A DNA stretch of 64,000 nt from an uncultured Lachnospiraceae bacterium (GTDB lineage: Bacteria; Bacillota; Clostridia; Lachnospirales; Lachnospiraceae): positions 41,083 through 105,082 of the forward strand of contig CADBNF010000092.1 in assembly GCA_902796005.1 (NCBI GenBank), written 5' to 3'. The notes under the pieces were generated by a model. It did no database searches, was not told the origin of the DNA, and saw only the letters and a program-made list of their open reading frames with translations. This document shows, one piece after another, positions 1 through 8,151 of this stretch. Numbering within the stretch: the stretch's first letter is position 1; each line of letters opens with the position of its first letter. The translations under genes were made by a program, and so were the position numbers.

Positions 1-444
1 AGCACCCTGTGCGGTATTGCCGGCAAAGCCGGGCTCGGTATCCGTAACCTCAAGCTCCACGAAGGTCGGGGGCTCCACGGAAAAAATGTTGCCGTTGAAG
101 GAGCAGATCTTGCACATTTCATTTTCCTTCACGAACTTCAGCGCATCGCCGATGGTGTCCTTGCTTAAAGGTGTCTGATCATAGGTGTCCATATCCATGA
201 AATAATACAGATCGCCGTCATTGTACAGATACTGCATATCCTTCCTGTCGATACGCGCCTGGGGGAATTTCTCCTCCGGACGGAAAGTGGTTTCCACAAC
301 GCCGCCGGTGATAATCTTCTTATACTTTACCCTGACAAAAGCAGCACCCTTTCCGGGCTTTACGTGCTGGAATTCGATAACCTGTACCGGATCGCCGTCA
401 ATTTCGATGGTTACGCCGTTTCTGATTTCGCCTGCTGAAACCAT
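1..444 (-). CDS. efp: Elongation factor P (3' end cut by window edge)
   Basis: EF-P binds the ribosome between the P and E sites and relieves stalling at polyproline stretches. The protein begins [11 protein letters not shown] and carries the loop [10 protein letters not shown], whose lysine is the position modified in many EF-P proteins, followed by KYKKIITGG and the typical [17 protein letters not shown] region of the OB domains. The last part lies beyond base 1. The start is set by AGGAGG about 9 bases upstream. It lies 109 bases after the dCMP deaminase gene on the same strand, with its own promoter-like sequence, so it may be partly independent of that operon. Identification is firm. Confidence 0.96.
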   Translation of the reverse strand, partial: MVSAGEIRNGVTIEIDGDPVQVIEFQHVKPGKGAAFVRVKYKKIITGGVVETTFRPEEKFPQARIDRKDMQYLYNDGDLYYFMDMDTYDQTPLSKDTIGDALKFVKENEMCKICSFNGNIFSVEPPTFVELEVTDTEPGFAGNTAQGA

Positions 445-494
445 AAATAATATTCCTCCTTAATCACAGCCCTGAAGCTGCGTCCTTGTCTGAT

Positions 495-523
495 GGTATA
501 CGGAAATATACCGGTTTTTGTAA
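495..523 (-). promoter_or_regulatory. Probable efp promoter with overlapping dyad
   Basis: On the minus strand TTACAA and TATACC are separated by 17 bases, about 50 bases before the efp start codon. The -10 is one arm of a perfect dyad GGTATA-N6-TATACC (495-512), so a DNA-binding protein could act here. This is inference from pattern only. Confidence 0.45.
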
Positions 524-553
524 TGATAACCTAATTACGCGGAATTGGCAAGC

Positions 554-1042
554 TTAAACTTCAATCTTCAGTGTCCTGCCCGCCGGCCTGTACCGGATAA
601 TTTCCACGCCTGCAGAAGCCAGCATCATCTTGGAAGCCGTGACCGACGGGGTTCCGTCGTATTTGTCGCTGTCGTAGATGACCTTCCGGATGCCGCACTG
701 GATAATGGCCTTCGCGCATTCATTGCAGGGGAAAAGGGAAACATAGAGCTTTGCTCCCTTCAATGACCCGCCGGAATAATTCAGAATGGCGTTCAGCTCA
801 CTGTGGGTGACGTAAATATACTTGGTCTTCAGCGGATCCGAGCCCTCTCTTTCCCAGGGATATTCGTCGTCGGAACAGCCCGCGGGAAAGCCGTTATATC
901 CCATGGAAAGGATTTTATTGTCCTCGCTGACGATACAGGCGCCGACCTGGGAATTGGGATCCTTGGAGCGCATACCGGCCAGTTTGGCAACCGCCATAAA
1001 ATACTCATCCCAGGAAATATAATCTGTTCTTTTTCCGCTCAT
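554..1042 (-). CDS. dCMP deaminase (ComEB-like)
   Basis: Deaminates dCMP to dUMP, feeding thymidylate synthesis. The zinc-site motifs of the cytidine/deoxycytidylate deaminase fold are present: HSE within VTHSELNAIL, and PCNEC within LFPCNECAKAI, which together supply the zinc ligands and the catalytic Glu. I chose the ATG of MSGKRTDY (162 residues), which has GAGGAAG just upstream. A longer open frame would run back into upp and add a non-conserved extension. The gene lies 13 bases after upp, so the two pyrimidine salvage enzymes are very likely co-transcribed. Confidence 0.93.
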   Translation of the reverse strand: MSGKRTDYISWDEYFMAVAKLAGMRSKDPNSQVGACIVSEDNKILSMGYNGFPAGCSDDEYPWEREGSDPLKTKYIYVTHSELNAILNYSGGSLKGAKLYVSLFPCNECAKAIIQCGIRKVIYDSDKYDGTPSVTASKMMLASAGVEIIRYRPAGRTLKIEV

Positions 1043-1055
1043 CGCTTCCTCTTTC

Positions 1056-1685
1056 TTACTTCGTGCCGAAGATACGGTCGCCCGCATCTCCCAGACCGGG
1101 AACAATATAGCCGTGATCGTTCAGTTTTTCATCCAGCGCGCCGACGTAGATGTCCACGTCCGGATGCTCCTCCTGCATTCTCTTCAGGCCTTCCGGCGCA
1201 GCAATAATGCACATGAAATGGATTTTCTTCGCGCCCTTTGCCTTCAGCATGGTGATGGCTGCCGTGGCGGAGCCGCCGGTGGCCAGCATGGGGTCGGTAA
1301 CGAAGACGTCCCTGTTGGAAATATCCGCCGGGAGCTTGCAGTAGTACTCCACCGGCTCCAGGGTCTTCGGATCACGGTACAGGCCGATATGGCCCACCTT
1401 TGCGGAAGGAATGATGGTCAGCATGCCCTCCACCATGCCCAGGCCTGCCCTTAAAATCGGCACCACTGCCAGCTTCTTGCCCACCAGGCGTTTTGCCGTG
1501 GTCGGTCCGATGGGGGTTTCTATCTTCACGTCCTCCAGGGGAAGGTCCCTGCAGGCTTCGTAGCACATCAGCATGGCGATCTCGCCAATCAGCTCCCTGA
1601 ATTCCTTGGAGCTTGTCTGTTTCTTGCGGATGATACCGATTTTATGCTGAATCAGCGGATGATCCATTATCTCTGTTCTGGCCAT
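1056..1685 (-). CDS. upp: Uracil phosphoribosyltransferase
   Basis: Makes UMP from uracil and PRPP in pyrimidine salvage. The 209-residue length matches the family. Diagnostic stretches include [13 protein letters not shown] and the PRPP-binding loop [10 protein letters not shown], followed by MCIIAAPEG and the C-terminal [13 protein letters not shown]. Start at MARTEIM, with GGAG 13 bases upstream. A start at MDHPLIQ is possible but less consistent with family length. It sits 20 bases after rpiB and 13 bases before dCMP deaminase, forming a nucleotide and pentose-phosphate supply cluster. Confidence 0.97.
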   Translation of the reverse strand: MARTEIMDHPLIQHKIGIIRKKQTSSKEFRELIGEIAMLMCYEACRDLPLEDVKIETPIGPTTAKRLVGKKLAVVPILRAGLGMVEGMLTIIPSAKVGHIGLYRDPKTLEPVEYYCKLPADISNRDVFVTDPMLATGGSATAAITMLKAKGAKKIHFMCIIAAPEGLKRMQEEHPDVDIYVGALDEKLNDHGYIVPGLGDAGDRIFGTK

Positions 1686-1705
1686 AGTTGTCTTTGTTCT
1701 CCTTT

Positions 1706-2134
1706 TCAGTCCTCTATCTTTGCAATTCTTCTTTTATGCCGTTCCTCGTCGGAAAAAGGCGTATCCAGGAAAATATCCGTGATCATCGTTGCCAGTCCCG
1801 GTCCGACGGTACGTTCGCCCATGCACAGGACGTTTGCGTCGTTGTGGGACCTGGTGGCTTCCGCGGAAAAGCAGTCCGAAACCACAGCCGCACGGATACC
1901 CCGGAATTTGTTGGCGGTCATGGACATCCCGATGCCGGTGCCGCAGATAAGGATGCCCTTATCGCATTCCCCGGAAAGGATGGCCTCGCAGGCCTTCTTC
2001 GCAAAATCGGGATAATCCACGGATTCGGACGAAAAGGTACCGAAATCCCTGTAGCTTAACCCCCGTTTGTCCAGATGCGCCTTAACAACCTGCATTAACG
2101 AATAGCCTCCGTGGTCGCAGCCTAAAGCTATCAT
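1706..2134 (-). CDS. rpiB: Ribose-5-phosphate isomerase B
   Basis: Interconverts ribulose-5-phosphate and ribose-5-phosphate. The protein is the usual 142 residues for RpiB/LacAB folds. It starts [13 protein letters not shown] (the phosphate-binding DHGG segment) and has the catalytic-site segment [17 protein letters not shown] and the [11 protein letters not shown] motif. AAGGAGG precedes the ATG. Being placed before upp fits provision of PRPP precursors, although that link is inference. A closely related sugar-phosphate isomerase activity (galactose- or allose-6-phosphate) cannot be excluded from sequence alone. Confidence 0.94.
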   Translation of the reverse strand: MIALGCDHGGYSLMQVVKAHLDKRGLSYRDFGTFSSESVDYPDFAKKACEAILSGECDKGILICGTGIGMSMTANKFRGIRAAVVSDCFSAEATRSHNDANVLCMGERTVGPGLATMITDIFLDTPFSDEERHKRRIAKIED

Positions 2135-2202
2135 ATGAACCTCCTTATATGAAAAATGTGTATTGCCTTTATCAAGAGAAATGATGTTCCGGCCTTCCGT
2201 CT

Positions 2203-3249
2203 CTATACCTGCAGAACCCTGTGGCCCGCAGCCTTAAGCAGCCGGTTCATGATGGCCGGCCCGATGCTTCCGTCGGAAAAGGCCTCGGAATAAATGACCT
2301 CGATGCCGTCCTCGTCCAGCTGGCGCAGTACGGCAAACAGGGAAGCGGCTATCTCCTCCTCCTTCTGCCTGCTGCCCAGGGTATAGACCCTGCCGCGGTA
2401 AAAGGCGGCGGTCTCCGACGCGCAGAGCACGGCGCAGCTTTTTCCGGCCTCCTCCGCCTCCTTTGTCAGCCGGTTGATGGCGGCGATGACCTGCTCTTTT
2501 TCCCCCTCCACAACGGTCAGGCTGCCCTTCGGGGCATAATGCCGGTATTTCATCCCCGGCGCCTTCGGACGGATGCCGCTTTGCTCCGGAATAAGGCCCG
2601 GATCCATGCGCACTGAGGGAATGAGCGCCTTCAGGTCCTCCAGGCTGATATAGCCGGGACGCAGCACCGCCGGTACCTCCGAGGAGAAATCCACGATGGT
2701 GGACTCCAGTCCGATATCCGCGTCCCCGCCGTCAATGATGGCGTCAATCCGGTCTCCCAGATCCTCGATGACATGGGCCGCCCTTGTGGGGGACGGTCGT
2801 CCGGAAAGGTTGGCGCTTGGCGCGGCCACAAAGCCACCCGCCGCCAGAATCAGGGCGGAAGCCACCGGATGGGAGGGGAAACGCACGGCTACGGTATCCA
2901 GGCCCCCGGTCGTGGCATAGGGAACAATATCGGTTTTCGGGAAAATCATGGTTAAAGGGCCCGGCCAGTACCGCTGTGCCAGAAGCCGGGCTTCGGAAGG
3001 AATGCTTCCTGCGATCTTTTCCAGATCGGACATCCGGGCGATATGCACGATCAGTGGGTTGTCGGAGGGCCTGCCCTTGGCGGCATAGATCTTCTCCGAC
3101 GCTTCCGGGTCAAGGGCATTGCCCCCGAGGCCGTACACCGTCTCCGTGGGAAAGGCCACCAGGCCTCCCTGCCTGATGATGTCTCCCGCCTGCTGTATGT
3201 CCTCTTCCGTCGGCCTGTCGGGCGGCATCCTGAACAGCTTCGCTCTCAT
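2203..3249 (-). CDS. L-threonylcarbamoyladenylate synthase (Sua5 type)
   Basis: Makes threonylcarbamoyl-AMP from threonine, bicarbonate and ATP, the first step of the t6A tRNA modification at position 37. The N-terminal YrdC domain has GGLVAFPTETVYGLGG and the signature KGRPSDNPL. At 348 residues it is the long Sua5/YwlC form, with a linker carrying RPGYISLEDL and PGMKYRHYAPKG and a C-terminal Sua5 domain, not the short TsaC form. The start codon is preceded by GAGGAAGCC. It lies 7 bases after the coiled-coil gene and 68 bases before rpiB. Confidence 0.95.
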   Translation of the reverse strand: MRAKLFRMPPDRPTEEDIQQAGDIIRQGGLVAFPTETVYGLGGNALDPEASEKIYAAKGRPSDNPLIVHIARMSDLEKIAGSIPSEARLLAQRYWPGPLTMIFPKTDIVPYATTGGLDTVAVRFPSHPVASALILAAGGFVAAPSANLSGRPSPTRAAHVIEDLGDRIDAIIDGGDADIGLESTIVDFSSEVPAVLRPGYISLEDLKALIPSVRMDPGLIPEQSGIRPKAPGMKYRHYAPKGSLTVVEGEKEQVIAAINRLTKEAEEAGKSCAVLCASETAAFYRGRVYTLGSRQKEEEIAASLFAVLRQLDEDGIEVIYSEAFSDGSIGPAIMNRLLKAAGHRVLQV

Positions 3250-3256
3250 GGCTTCC

Positions 3257-4111
3257 TCAGAAACCGATCTTGTTGTCCAGGGTTTCCAGTTCGTCGAGTC
3301 TGGCGCTCAGGTTCCGGGAAATAATATCGCCCTCTTCCCCGCTTTTTTCCAGTTCGGGGACCTTCATGCCGGGGTCTTCCTCTTCCGGTTCCTCTTCCTC
3401 AAAGTCCTCTTCTTCCTCTTCGGCTTCCTCCAGGGATTCCGCAAGCCTTCTGGCCGCTTCGTCTCCATCGTCCTCCTCATTGGCCTCGTCGGCCTCGTCG
3501 AAGTCTTCCTCTGCCGCTTCCTCTTCCACATCCTCTTCGTCGAAGGGTTCACCCTCTTCGTAAATGGGGAATTCGGGGACTTCCTCCTGGATCTGGCGGA
3601 CCTTCTTCACAGTGCCGGAGAACTCCTTCTGCAGGTCGTTGACCATCTCCGTCATCCTGTCCAGCTCTTCCCGGATGGCGTTGTAGCAGCGGCTGCCTTC
3701 CTCGAGGGTCTTTTTCACCTCTTCTCTGGCCTTTGCGGTGCATTCCTCCGCTTCAGCCTTCGCGTCGCTTACCACCTTTTCCGCTTCCAGTCTGGCACTT
3801 TCCAGGATCTCATCGGCTTCCGCCTTCGCAGCCTCCACCTGCTTCGCAGCTTCTTCTGCGGCTTCGCCCTTGATCCGCTCTGCCTCGGCAGCTGCCTCCG
3901 CAACGATCTTCTCGGAACGTTTTCCCGCATCATTGATGATGCCGCTTAAGTCGGAATAGCTGGCCATATAGCTTTCATATTTGGACCTGATATTATCCTG
4001 GAGCTGTCTGATTTCGCTTTCCTGGCTGCTCATGGCCGCCTGAAGCTCTTCAAATCTTTTCTGTACGGCAGCCTCGTCAAATACATTGTTCTCCATTGTC
4101 GGATTATCCAT
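3257..4111 (-). CDS. Acidic coiled-coil protein of unknown function
   Basis: I do not recognise a named family. Residues about 10-195 are a long alanine/glutamate-rich coiled coil with heptad character (AEAAAEAERIKGEA, KAEADEILESARLEAE), reminiscent of DivIVA-like or ATP synthase b-subunit stalks in composition. Residues about 195-265 are extremely acidic, with runs of E and D. A short conserved-looking tail (ISRNLSARLDELETLDNKIGF in shortened form) closes the protein. There is no signal peptide or membrane span. It overlaps nothing and sits 7 bases before tsaC and 15 bases after the GH18 gene, so all are probably one transcript. A role in cell-pole or envelope scaffolding would be a guess. 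Confidence 0.7.
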   Translation of the reverse strand: MDNPTMENNVFDEAAVQKRFEELQAAMSSQESEIRQLQDNIRSKYESYMASYSDLSGIINDAGKRSEKIVAEAAAEAERIKGEAAEEAAKQVEAAKAEADEILESARLEAEKVVSDAKAEAEECTAKAREEVKKTLEEGSRCYNAIREELDRMTEMVNDLQKEFSGTVKKVRQIQEEVPEFPIYEEGEPFDEEDVEEEAAEEDFDEADEANEEDDGDEAARRLAESLEEAEEEEEDFEEEEPEEEDPGMKVPELEKSGEEGDIISRNLSARLDELETLDNKIGF

Positions 4112-4126
4112 TGAAATCTCCTTTCC

Positions 4127-5767
4127 TTACTGCCCCAGGTACTGTTCCCAGGTTGTCCATATGTTGTTTGATTCAAATCCGATTCTCCATGCGGCAGCTC
4201 CCGCCAGCCCGTATTCCGATACGAGGTCCAGCCGTCTGCCCATGGAGGTTTCCTCTTCCATCCAGATGCTGTATCTGCAGCTGCTGTCCTCGCCCGTTCC
4301 GGTGTACTGTCCCACCGCTTCGTCGAAGTACAGCGTTATTCCGTGTTCCTGTACAAAAGCCTCCGCCGTCTCCATGGTCAGGGCAGCGCTTTTAAGGCCC
4401 GGTTTTCCCATTTCCTCCGTCCACCCCCTGGTGTAGAAGGGAACGCCGAGAATCACCCGGGAGGCAGGCACCTCCGCAAGGGTCGCCTCGATGCCCTGCC
4501 GCACAAAGGGAAGGGAGGCCACGGAGCCGGCCGCATCGGAGGATGCGGTATGCTCGTCGTAGGCCATCACCACCAGGTAGTCCACGATTTCCGCCTGGGC
4601 CTTCCGGTTGTAGTAGCCCGTGTAGGCGGGAACGAAATTGTCCACCGACACAATCAGGCCCCGGGTGTGGGCCGCAGCCGTCAGTTCCCGCAGGAACTGC
4701 AGGAAATCATGGGCGCCGGCAGCCTTTACCATCTCCAGGTCCACGTTGATGCCCTCAAAGCCGAAGGCATCCGCCGCAGCCATCAGCTGCTCCGTTATCC
4801 TCTGTCTTGCGGCGTCATCCGCCAGGACCTCGCCCGTTTCCGCACTTTCCGCAAAGGTATCCGTAAGGCTCGGCCAGACGGCGATACCCTCTTTTCGGGC
4901 CGTATCCATGTAGGCCGTATCCGCAAAGGAGGTCAGGTTTCCGTCCCCGTCCGCGGCGAAAAACCAGGTGGGGGAGATCACATTGAGGCCCCTTGTCTCT
5001 TCCAGATAAGCCGATAGATAGGCATTGTTTTCCGGCATGTCCACATAATGCCAGACCATGCTCACGGGAAGCTCTGCGTCGATGTTCCGGAAGACAAACC
5101 GTTCCTCCGGCTCCAGATAAGCATCGGCGGCATTTGCCGTGTCCACATTTTCCTGCTGTACATAGCCGCTGTATCCGGAAGGTGTATAGGCCTTAAGCCA
5201 GCCGGAGGGCTGCTCGATCCAGTAGACCGTATCGTCCTTCACCAGTCCGGTCACCTTATTGCCGCCGCCGGCCTTTGTGCGCAGGGGCGTATCCTTTGTC
5301 ACCAGGGCTGACTTCACATCCTGCACCGGTGTTCTGACCACCAGCCGGGCCGGGTCCGCATACTGTGAAACGGCCAGTCTCCCGTTCTCCTCCAGCACCG
5401 CAGCGCTGATGTACAGTGTATCTTCCTGCTCCAGGAACAGCTCCGGCTGCTGCTGCCGGCTCCAGGTCAGGGTTTCTTCGGGAAGCACCATGCACAGGCT
5501 CCCGTCGTTCTTAAGATAATAGCCGGCGTCCAGCTCACGCCACAGCGTATCGTAAGGTATATATATCGTTCCCTCAGACACGATTCCCTTCTTTTCCAGG
5601 ACGTTCCCGTCCACCACGATGGCGGCCTCCTGCCCGGAAACGCCGAAATACTCCCGGGGACTTAAGGTTCTTCCCGATGAAATCCTGCTGAGGAAAAAGG
5701 CGGCGCCCAGGACGATAATCACGACAATAATGACAAACCTGGGCATTGCGGCCTGTTTTTTCTTCAT
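4127..5767 (-). CDS. Membrane-anchored SH3 / glycoside hydrolase 18 protein
   Basis: A 546-residue envelope protein. Residues 9-27 form an uncleaved-looking hydrophobic anchor. Residues about 48-145 resemble a copper-amine-oxidase-N-like substrate-binding module, about 150-210 a bacterial SH3 domain (KVTGLVKDDTVYWIEQPSGW), and about 225-546 a GH18 barrel. The GH18 active-site strand is FEGINVDLE at 337-345, keeping the terminal Asp and catalytic Glu (E345). MAYDEH later in the barrel is also typical. Family members act on GlcNAc-containing glycans, often peptidoglycan or spore cortex. The exact substrate is unknown. First gene of the operon running to dCMP deaminase. Confidence 0.88.
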   Translation of the reverse strand: MKKKQAAMPRFVIIVVIIVLGAAFFLSRISSGRTLSPREYFGVSGQEAAIVVDGNVLEKKGIVSEGTIYIPYDTLWRELDAGYYLKNDGSLCMVLPEETLTWSRQQQPELFLEQEDTLYISAAVLEENGRLAVSQYADPARLVVRTPVQDVKSALVTKDTPLRTKAGGGNKVTGLVKDDTVYWIEQPSGWLKAYTPSGYSGYVQQENVDTANAADAYLEPEERFVFRNIDAELPVSMVWHYVDMPENNAYLSAYLEETRGLNVISPTWFFAADGDGNLTSFADTAYMDTARKEGIAVWPSLTDTFAESAETGEVLADDAARQRITEQLMAAADAFGFEGINVDLEMVKAAGAHDFLQFLRELTAAAHTRGLIVSVDNFVPAYTGYYNRKAQAEIVDYLVVMAYDEHTASSDAAGSVASLPFVRQGIEATLAEVPASRVILGVPFYTRGWTEEMGKPGLKSAALTMETAEAFVQEHGITLYFDEAVGQYTGTGEDSSCRYSIWMEEETSMGRRLDLVSEYGLAGAAAWRIGFESNNIWTTWEQYLGQ

Positions 5768-5839
5768 GCAAATCCTCCAGAATCATTATGGAACGGGGAA
5801 AAGGCGGCTGCAGACCGCACCCCTCCCATTCTCTGCTTC

Positions 5840-5868
5840 ATTATGCGACATGAAGGCCAAAACTGCAA
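5840..5868 (-). promoter_or_regulatory. Promoter of the GH18-tsaC-rpiB-upp operon
   Basis: Minus-strand TTGCAG, a 17-base spacer and CATAAT lie about 75 bases before the GH18 start codon. This is a good sigma-A-like match for the operon reading toward base 1. Confidence 0.6.
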
Positions 5869-5950
5869 GACAAAATATTGTCATTTTCACAATTTCTGTT
5901 ACCGTATATGGTATTTCGTCATATTTCACAGTTATTTGACAATCCGCCCA

Positions 5951-5979
5951 TTGTAAAAAACGGCTTTCTGTTATATACT
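5951..5979 (+). promoter_or_regulatory. Promoter of mecA
   Basis: TTGTAA, a 17-base spacer and TATACT end 85 bases before the mecA ATG. An overlapping TTGACA at 5936-5941 is not correctly spaced for this -10. The stretch 5768-6064 between the divergent genes otherwise holds only this and the opposite promoter. Confidence 0.6.
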
Positions 5980-6064
5980 CATAGACAAGTAATATACCAT
6001 GCACTTTTTGTAACCGAAGGGTCCGGCTTTATGGCCGGCATACACATATATACACGAGGAAATC

Positions 6065-6841
6065 ATGAAGATAGAAAAAGTCAACGAGAATACCATCCGG
6101 TGCACGCTGACCTCGGAAGAGCTGATCAGCAGGCAGATACGGATATCCGAGCTGTGCTACGGCACGGACAAAATCAAGGCACTTTTCCGCGACATGATGA
6201 TCCAGGCAAGAAATGACCTTGGCTTCGATATCCGCAACGTGCCCCTGATGATTGAGGCCGTGCCCACCCCCGATGCCCTGGTTCTGGTCATTACAAAGGT
6301 GGAGGATCCCGAAGAGCTGGATACCCGGTTCTCCCGCTTCTCTCCCGGCGGAACCGACGTGCTCCCGCCGCCGGATCTGGCCGGCGCGGACAATATGCTG
6401 AGCCTTTTCAACAAACTGAAGGATGCCCGCAAGCTTATCGAAGGCAGCGAGCCCAAGGGACTGCCGGGCGGCAGTGCCGGTCCGGCCCACACCGGACGCA
6501 GAGAGCAGGAGAAAGCGCCCTCTGCCGAGATTCCGGAACCGCCCATCGACATGATCCGGGCCTTCCGCTTCCGTTCCCTGGATGACCTCATCCGGGCTTC
6601 GAAGGTTATCGGCGGCCGCTATGCGGGGGACAACGTCCTTTTCCGCACGGATTCCGCCTTCGGCTACCAGCTGATGATTCATTCCAGGGATGTCTCCCCC
6701 GAGGAGTTCAACAAGGTCTGCAACATTCTTTCCGAATACGGACAGAACGCCATGTGCACGCCCGCTGCGGAATATGCCCTGCGGGAACACGGGCTTACCC
6801 TGATTGGCGCGGATGCCCTGGGCGTCTTAAGCACCATGTAA
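6065..6841 (+). CDS. mecA: Adaptor protein MecA
   Basis: MecA links substrates to the ClpC ATPase and in Bacillus targets ComK and other proteins for degradation. The N-terminal substrate-binding part begins MKIEKVNENTIRCTLTSEEL, followed by FRDMMIQARNDLGF, both classic MecA features. A variable, proline- and glycine-rich linker (about residues 135-165) is followed by the C-terminal ClpC-binding domain (IRAFRFRSLDDLIRAS). The 258-residue length is normal. ACGAGGAAATC precedes the ATG. It is a single-gene plus-strand unit between two minus-strand operons. Whether it affects competence here is unknown. Confidence 0.93.
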   Translation: MKIEKVNENTIRCTLTSEELISRQIRISELCYGTDKIKALFRDMMIQARNDLGFDIRNVPLMIEAVPTPDALVLVITKVEDPEELDTRFSRFSPGGTDVLPPPDLAGADNMLSLFNKLKDARKLIEGSEPKGLPGGSAGPAHTGRREQEKAPSAEIPEPPIDMIRAFRFRSLDDLIRASKVIGGRYAGDNVLFRTDSAFGYQLMIHSRDVSPEEFNKVCNILSEYGQNAMCTPAAEYALREHGLTLIGADALGVLSTM

Positions 6842-6867
6842 CGGGTGCCCGAGACAGAACGTAAAAC

Positions 6868-6912
6868 AAAAAACGGGGACGGTTCTTTTTACAAGGACCG
6901 TCCCCGTTTTTC
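6868..6912. terminator. Bidirectional terminator between mecA and the HPr-like gene
   Basis: A strong stem formed by AAAACGGGGACGGT and its complement, flanked by A-rich and T-rich runs on both sides, serves mecA on the plus strand and the whiA operon on the minus strand. Confidence 0.85.
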
Positions 6913-6926
6913 TGCGTTTACCTGTT

Positions 6927-7181
6927 TTATTTGTCTGTCAGGTAGGCTTCCACCATCTTCATCGCTGTCTCTTCATCTGCACCGTCAGCAGAAACCATCA
7001 CACTCTCGCCCGTATCCAGTCCGAGAGTCATCATGCCCATAATGCTCTTGGCATTGATTTTCCGGGTACCGCTCTCAATATAGATTTCACTCTCAAACTG
7101 ATTGGCAACCTGAACAAGCATCGCAATCGGTCTGGCATCGAGACCGTCCGAAATCATGATTCTGACCGGTTTTTTGATCAT
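6927..7181 (-). CDS. HPr-like protein with Asp in place of His15 (Crh-like)
   Basis: An 84-residue HPr-fold protein. Normal HPr carries His15 in GxHARP, which accepts phosphate from enzyme I. Here the segment reads GLDARPIA, so position 15 is Asp (codon GAT) and PTS phosphotransfer through His15 is not possible. The regulatory Ser46 site is kept in INAKSIMGMM, where HPr kinase phosphorylates HPr and Crh. In Bacillus subtilis the regulatory paralogue Crh has Gln15 and lies after whiA, exactly the genomic position found here (54 bases after whiA). I infer a Crh-like regulator in carbon catabolite control, not a transport component. No enzyme I or HPr kinase gene is in the window. Confidence 0.9.
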   Translation of the reverse strand: MIKKPVRIMISDGLDARPIAMLVQVANQFESEIYIESGTRKINAKSIMGMMTLGLDTGESVMVSADGADEETAMKMVEAYLTDK

Positions 7182-7235
7182 TTCGCATCCTCCAGCGTTA
7201 TATTGCCATGTAAAGTCCCTGCAGACTTCACTTAT

Positions 7236-8150
7236 TTACGAATTACGCATCTTTCCGGCAATGGCGCTTATCCGCCGCAGCCGGTGATTGACCCCGGATT
7301 TACCTATCGGCGGGTCATGCAGCTGCCCCAGTTCCTGCAGGGAACACTCGGGATATTCTATCCTAAGTCGGGCCGTTTCGTCAAGTCCATTTGGTAAAGA
7401 ATCAATTCCCGATTTTTCGCTGATGAGCAAAATGTCCTCGATTTGCCGGGCGGAGGCATTGGCTGTTTTGTGAATATTTGCCGTTTCGCAGTTCACCTTA
7501 CGGTTCACATTTCCCCGCATTTCCCGGATAATCCGGGCATTTTCCATCTCCAGCATGCCCTTTGTGGCGCCCATATACCCCAGAAGATCGGAGATGCCCT
7601 CGCTGCCCTTCACGTACACCACGAAGGTGCCCTTCCGGGTCACGATTCCCGCCTTGATGCCCAGACGGGCAATCAGCTCCTGCACCTCCTCCGCCAGGGA
7701 CTCGCTTTTGCAGCTGATCTCAAAATGATAAAACCTGTCGGGATTGCTTAAGGTGCCGCCCGCCAGGAAAGCGCCCCGCAGGCAGGCGCGCACGCAGCAT
7801 TCCTTTCTGGCAAAGGTCAGGAGGGAAAGCGCCTGCTGCCCGTCCGGGCCGAACAGGTCGGCAAAGGCCTCCGGACACTGTGAAAAAGGCAGGGTCAGGG
7901 TCAGGCTGTCGCCGCCGCGGCTTCTTTTCTCCTTATGCATTTCCGGCTCTTTTCCGTAGAGCCTGTGCACCAGGCGTGCAAGCAAGGCGGCAGCCGCTTC
8001 ATTATCCGTATGCCAGAGAAGGACGGGCGCATCGCCCCTACGTAAAGTCCCCGAAAAGGACGTAAGACTGGCCAGAAGGGCCAGGCGGCAGTGTCTTTTT
8101 CCGTCCGGCGCTTTGGCCAGTTCCAGTTTGATTTCCGATGAAAATGACAT
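7236..8150 (-). CDS. whiA: WhiA, DNA-binding regulator of sporulation/division type
   Basis: WhiA combines a LAGLIDADG-homing-endonuclease-like N-terminal fold without nuclease activity and a C-terminal helix-turn-helix. The protein starts MSFSSEIKLELAK, contains CCVRACLRGAFLAGGTLSNP and NCETANIHKT, and ends with the conserved DPPIGKSGVNHRLRRI of the DNA-binding domain. In Bacillus it influences cell division and chromosome segregation. Length 304 is normal. Its ATG starts 1 base after the rapZ stop, so translation is probably coupled. Confidence 0.96.
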   Translation of the reverse strand: MSFSSEIKLELAKAPDGKRHCRLALLASLTSFSGTLRRGDAPVLLWHTDNEAAAALLARLVHRLYGKEPEMHKEKRSRGGDSLTLTLPFSQCPEAFADLFGPDGQQALSLLTFARKECCVRACLRGAFLAGGTLSNPDRFYHFEISCKSESLAEEVQELIARLGIKAGIVTRKGTFVVYVKGSEGISDLLGYMGATKGMLEMENARIIREMRGNVNRKVNCETANIHKTANASARQIEDILLISEKSGIDSLPNGLDETARLRIEYPECSLQELGQLHDPPIGKSGVNHRLRRISAIAGKMRNS

Positions 8151-8151
8151 G

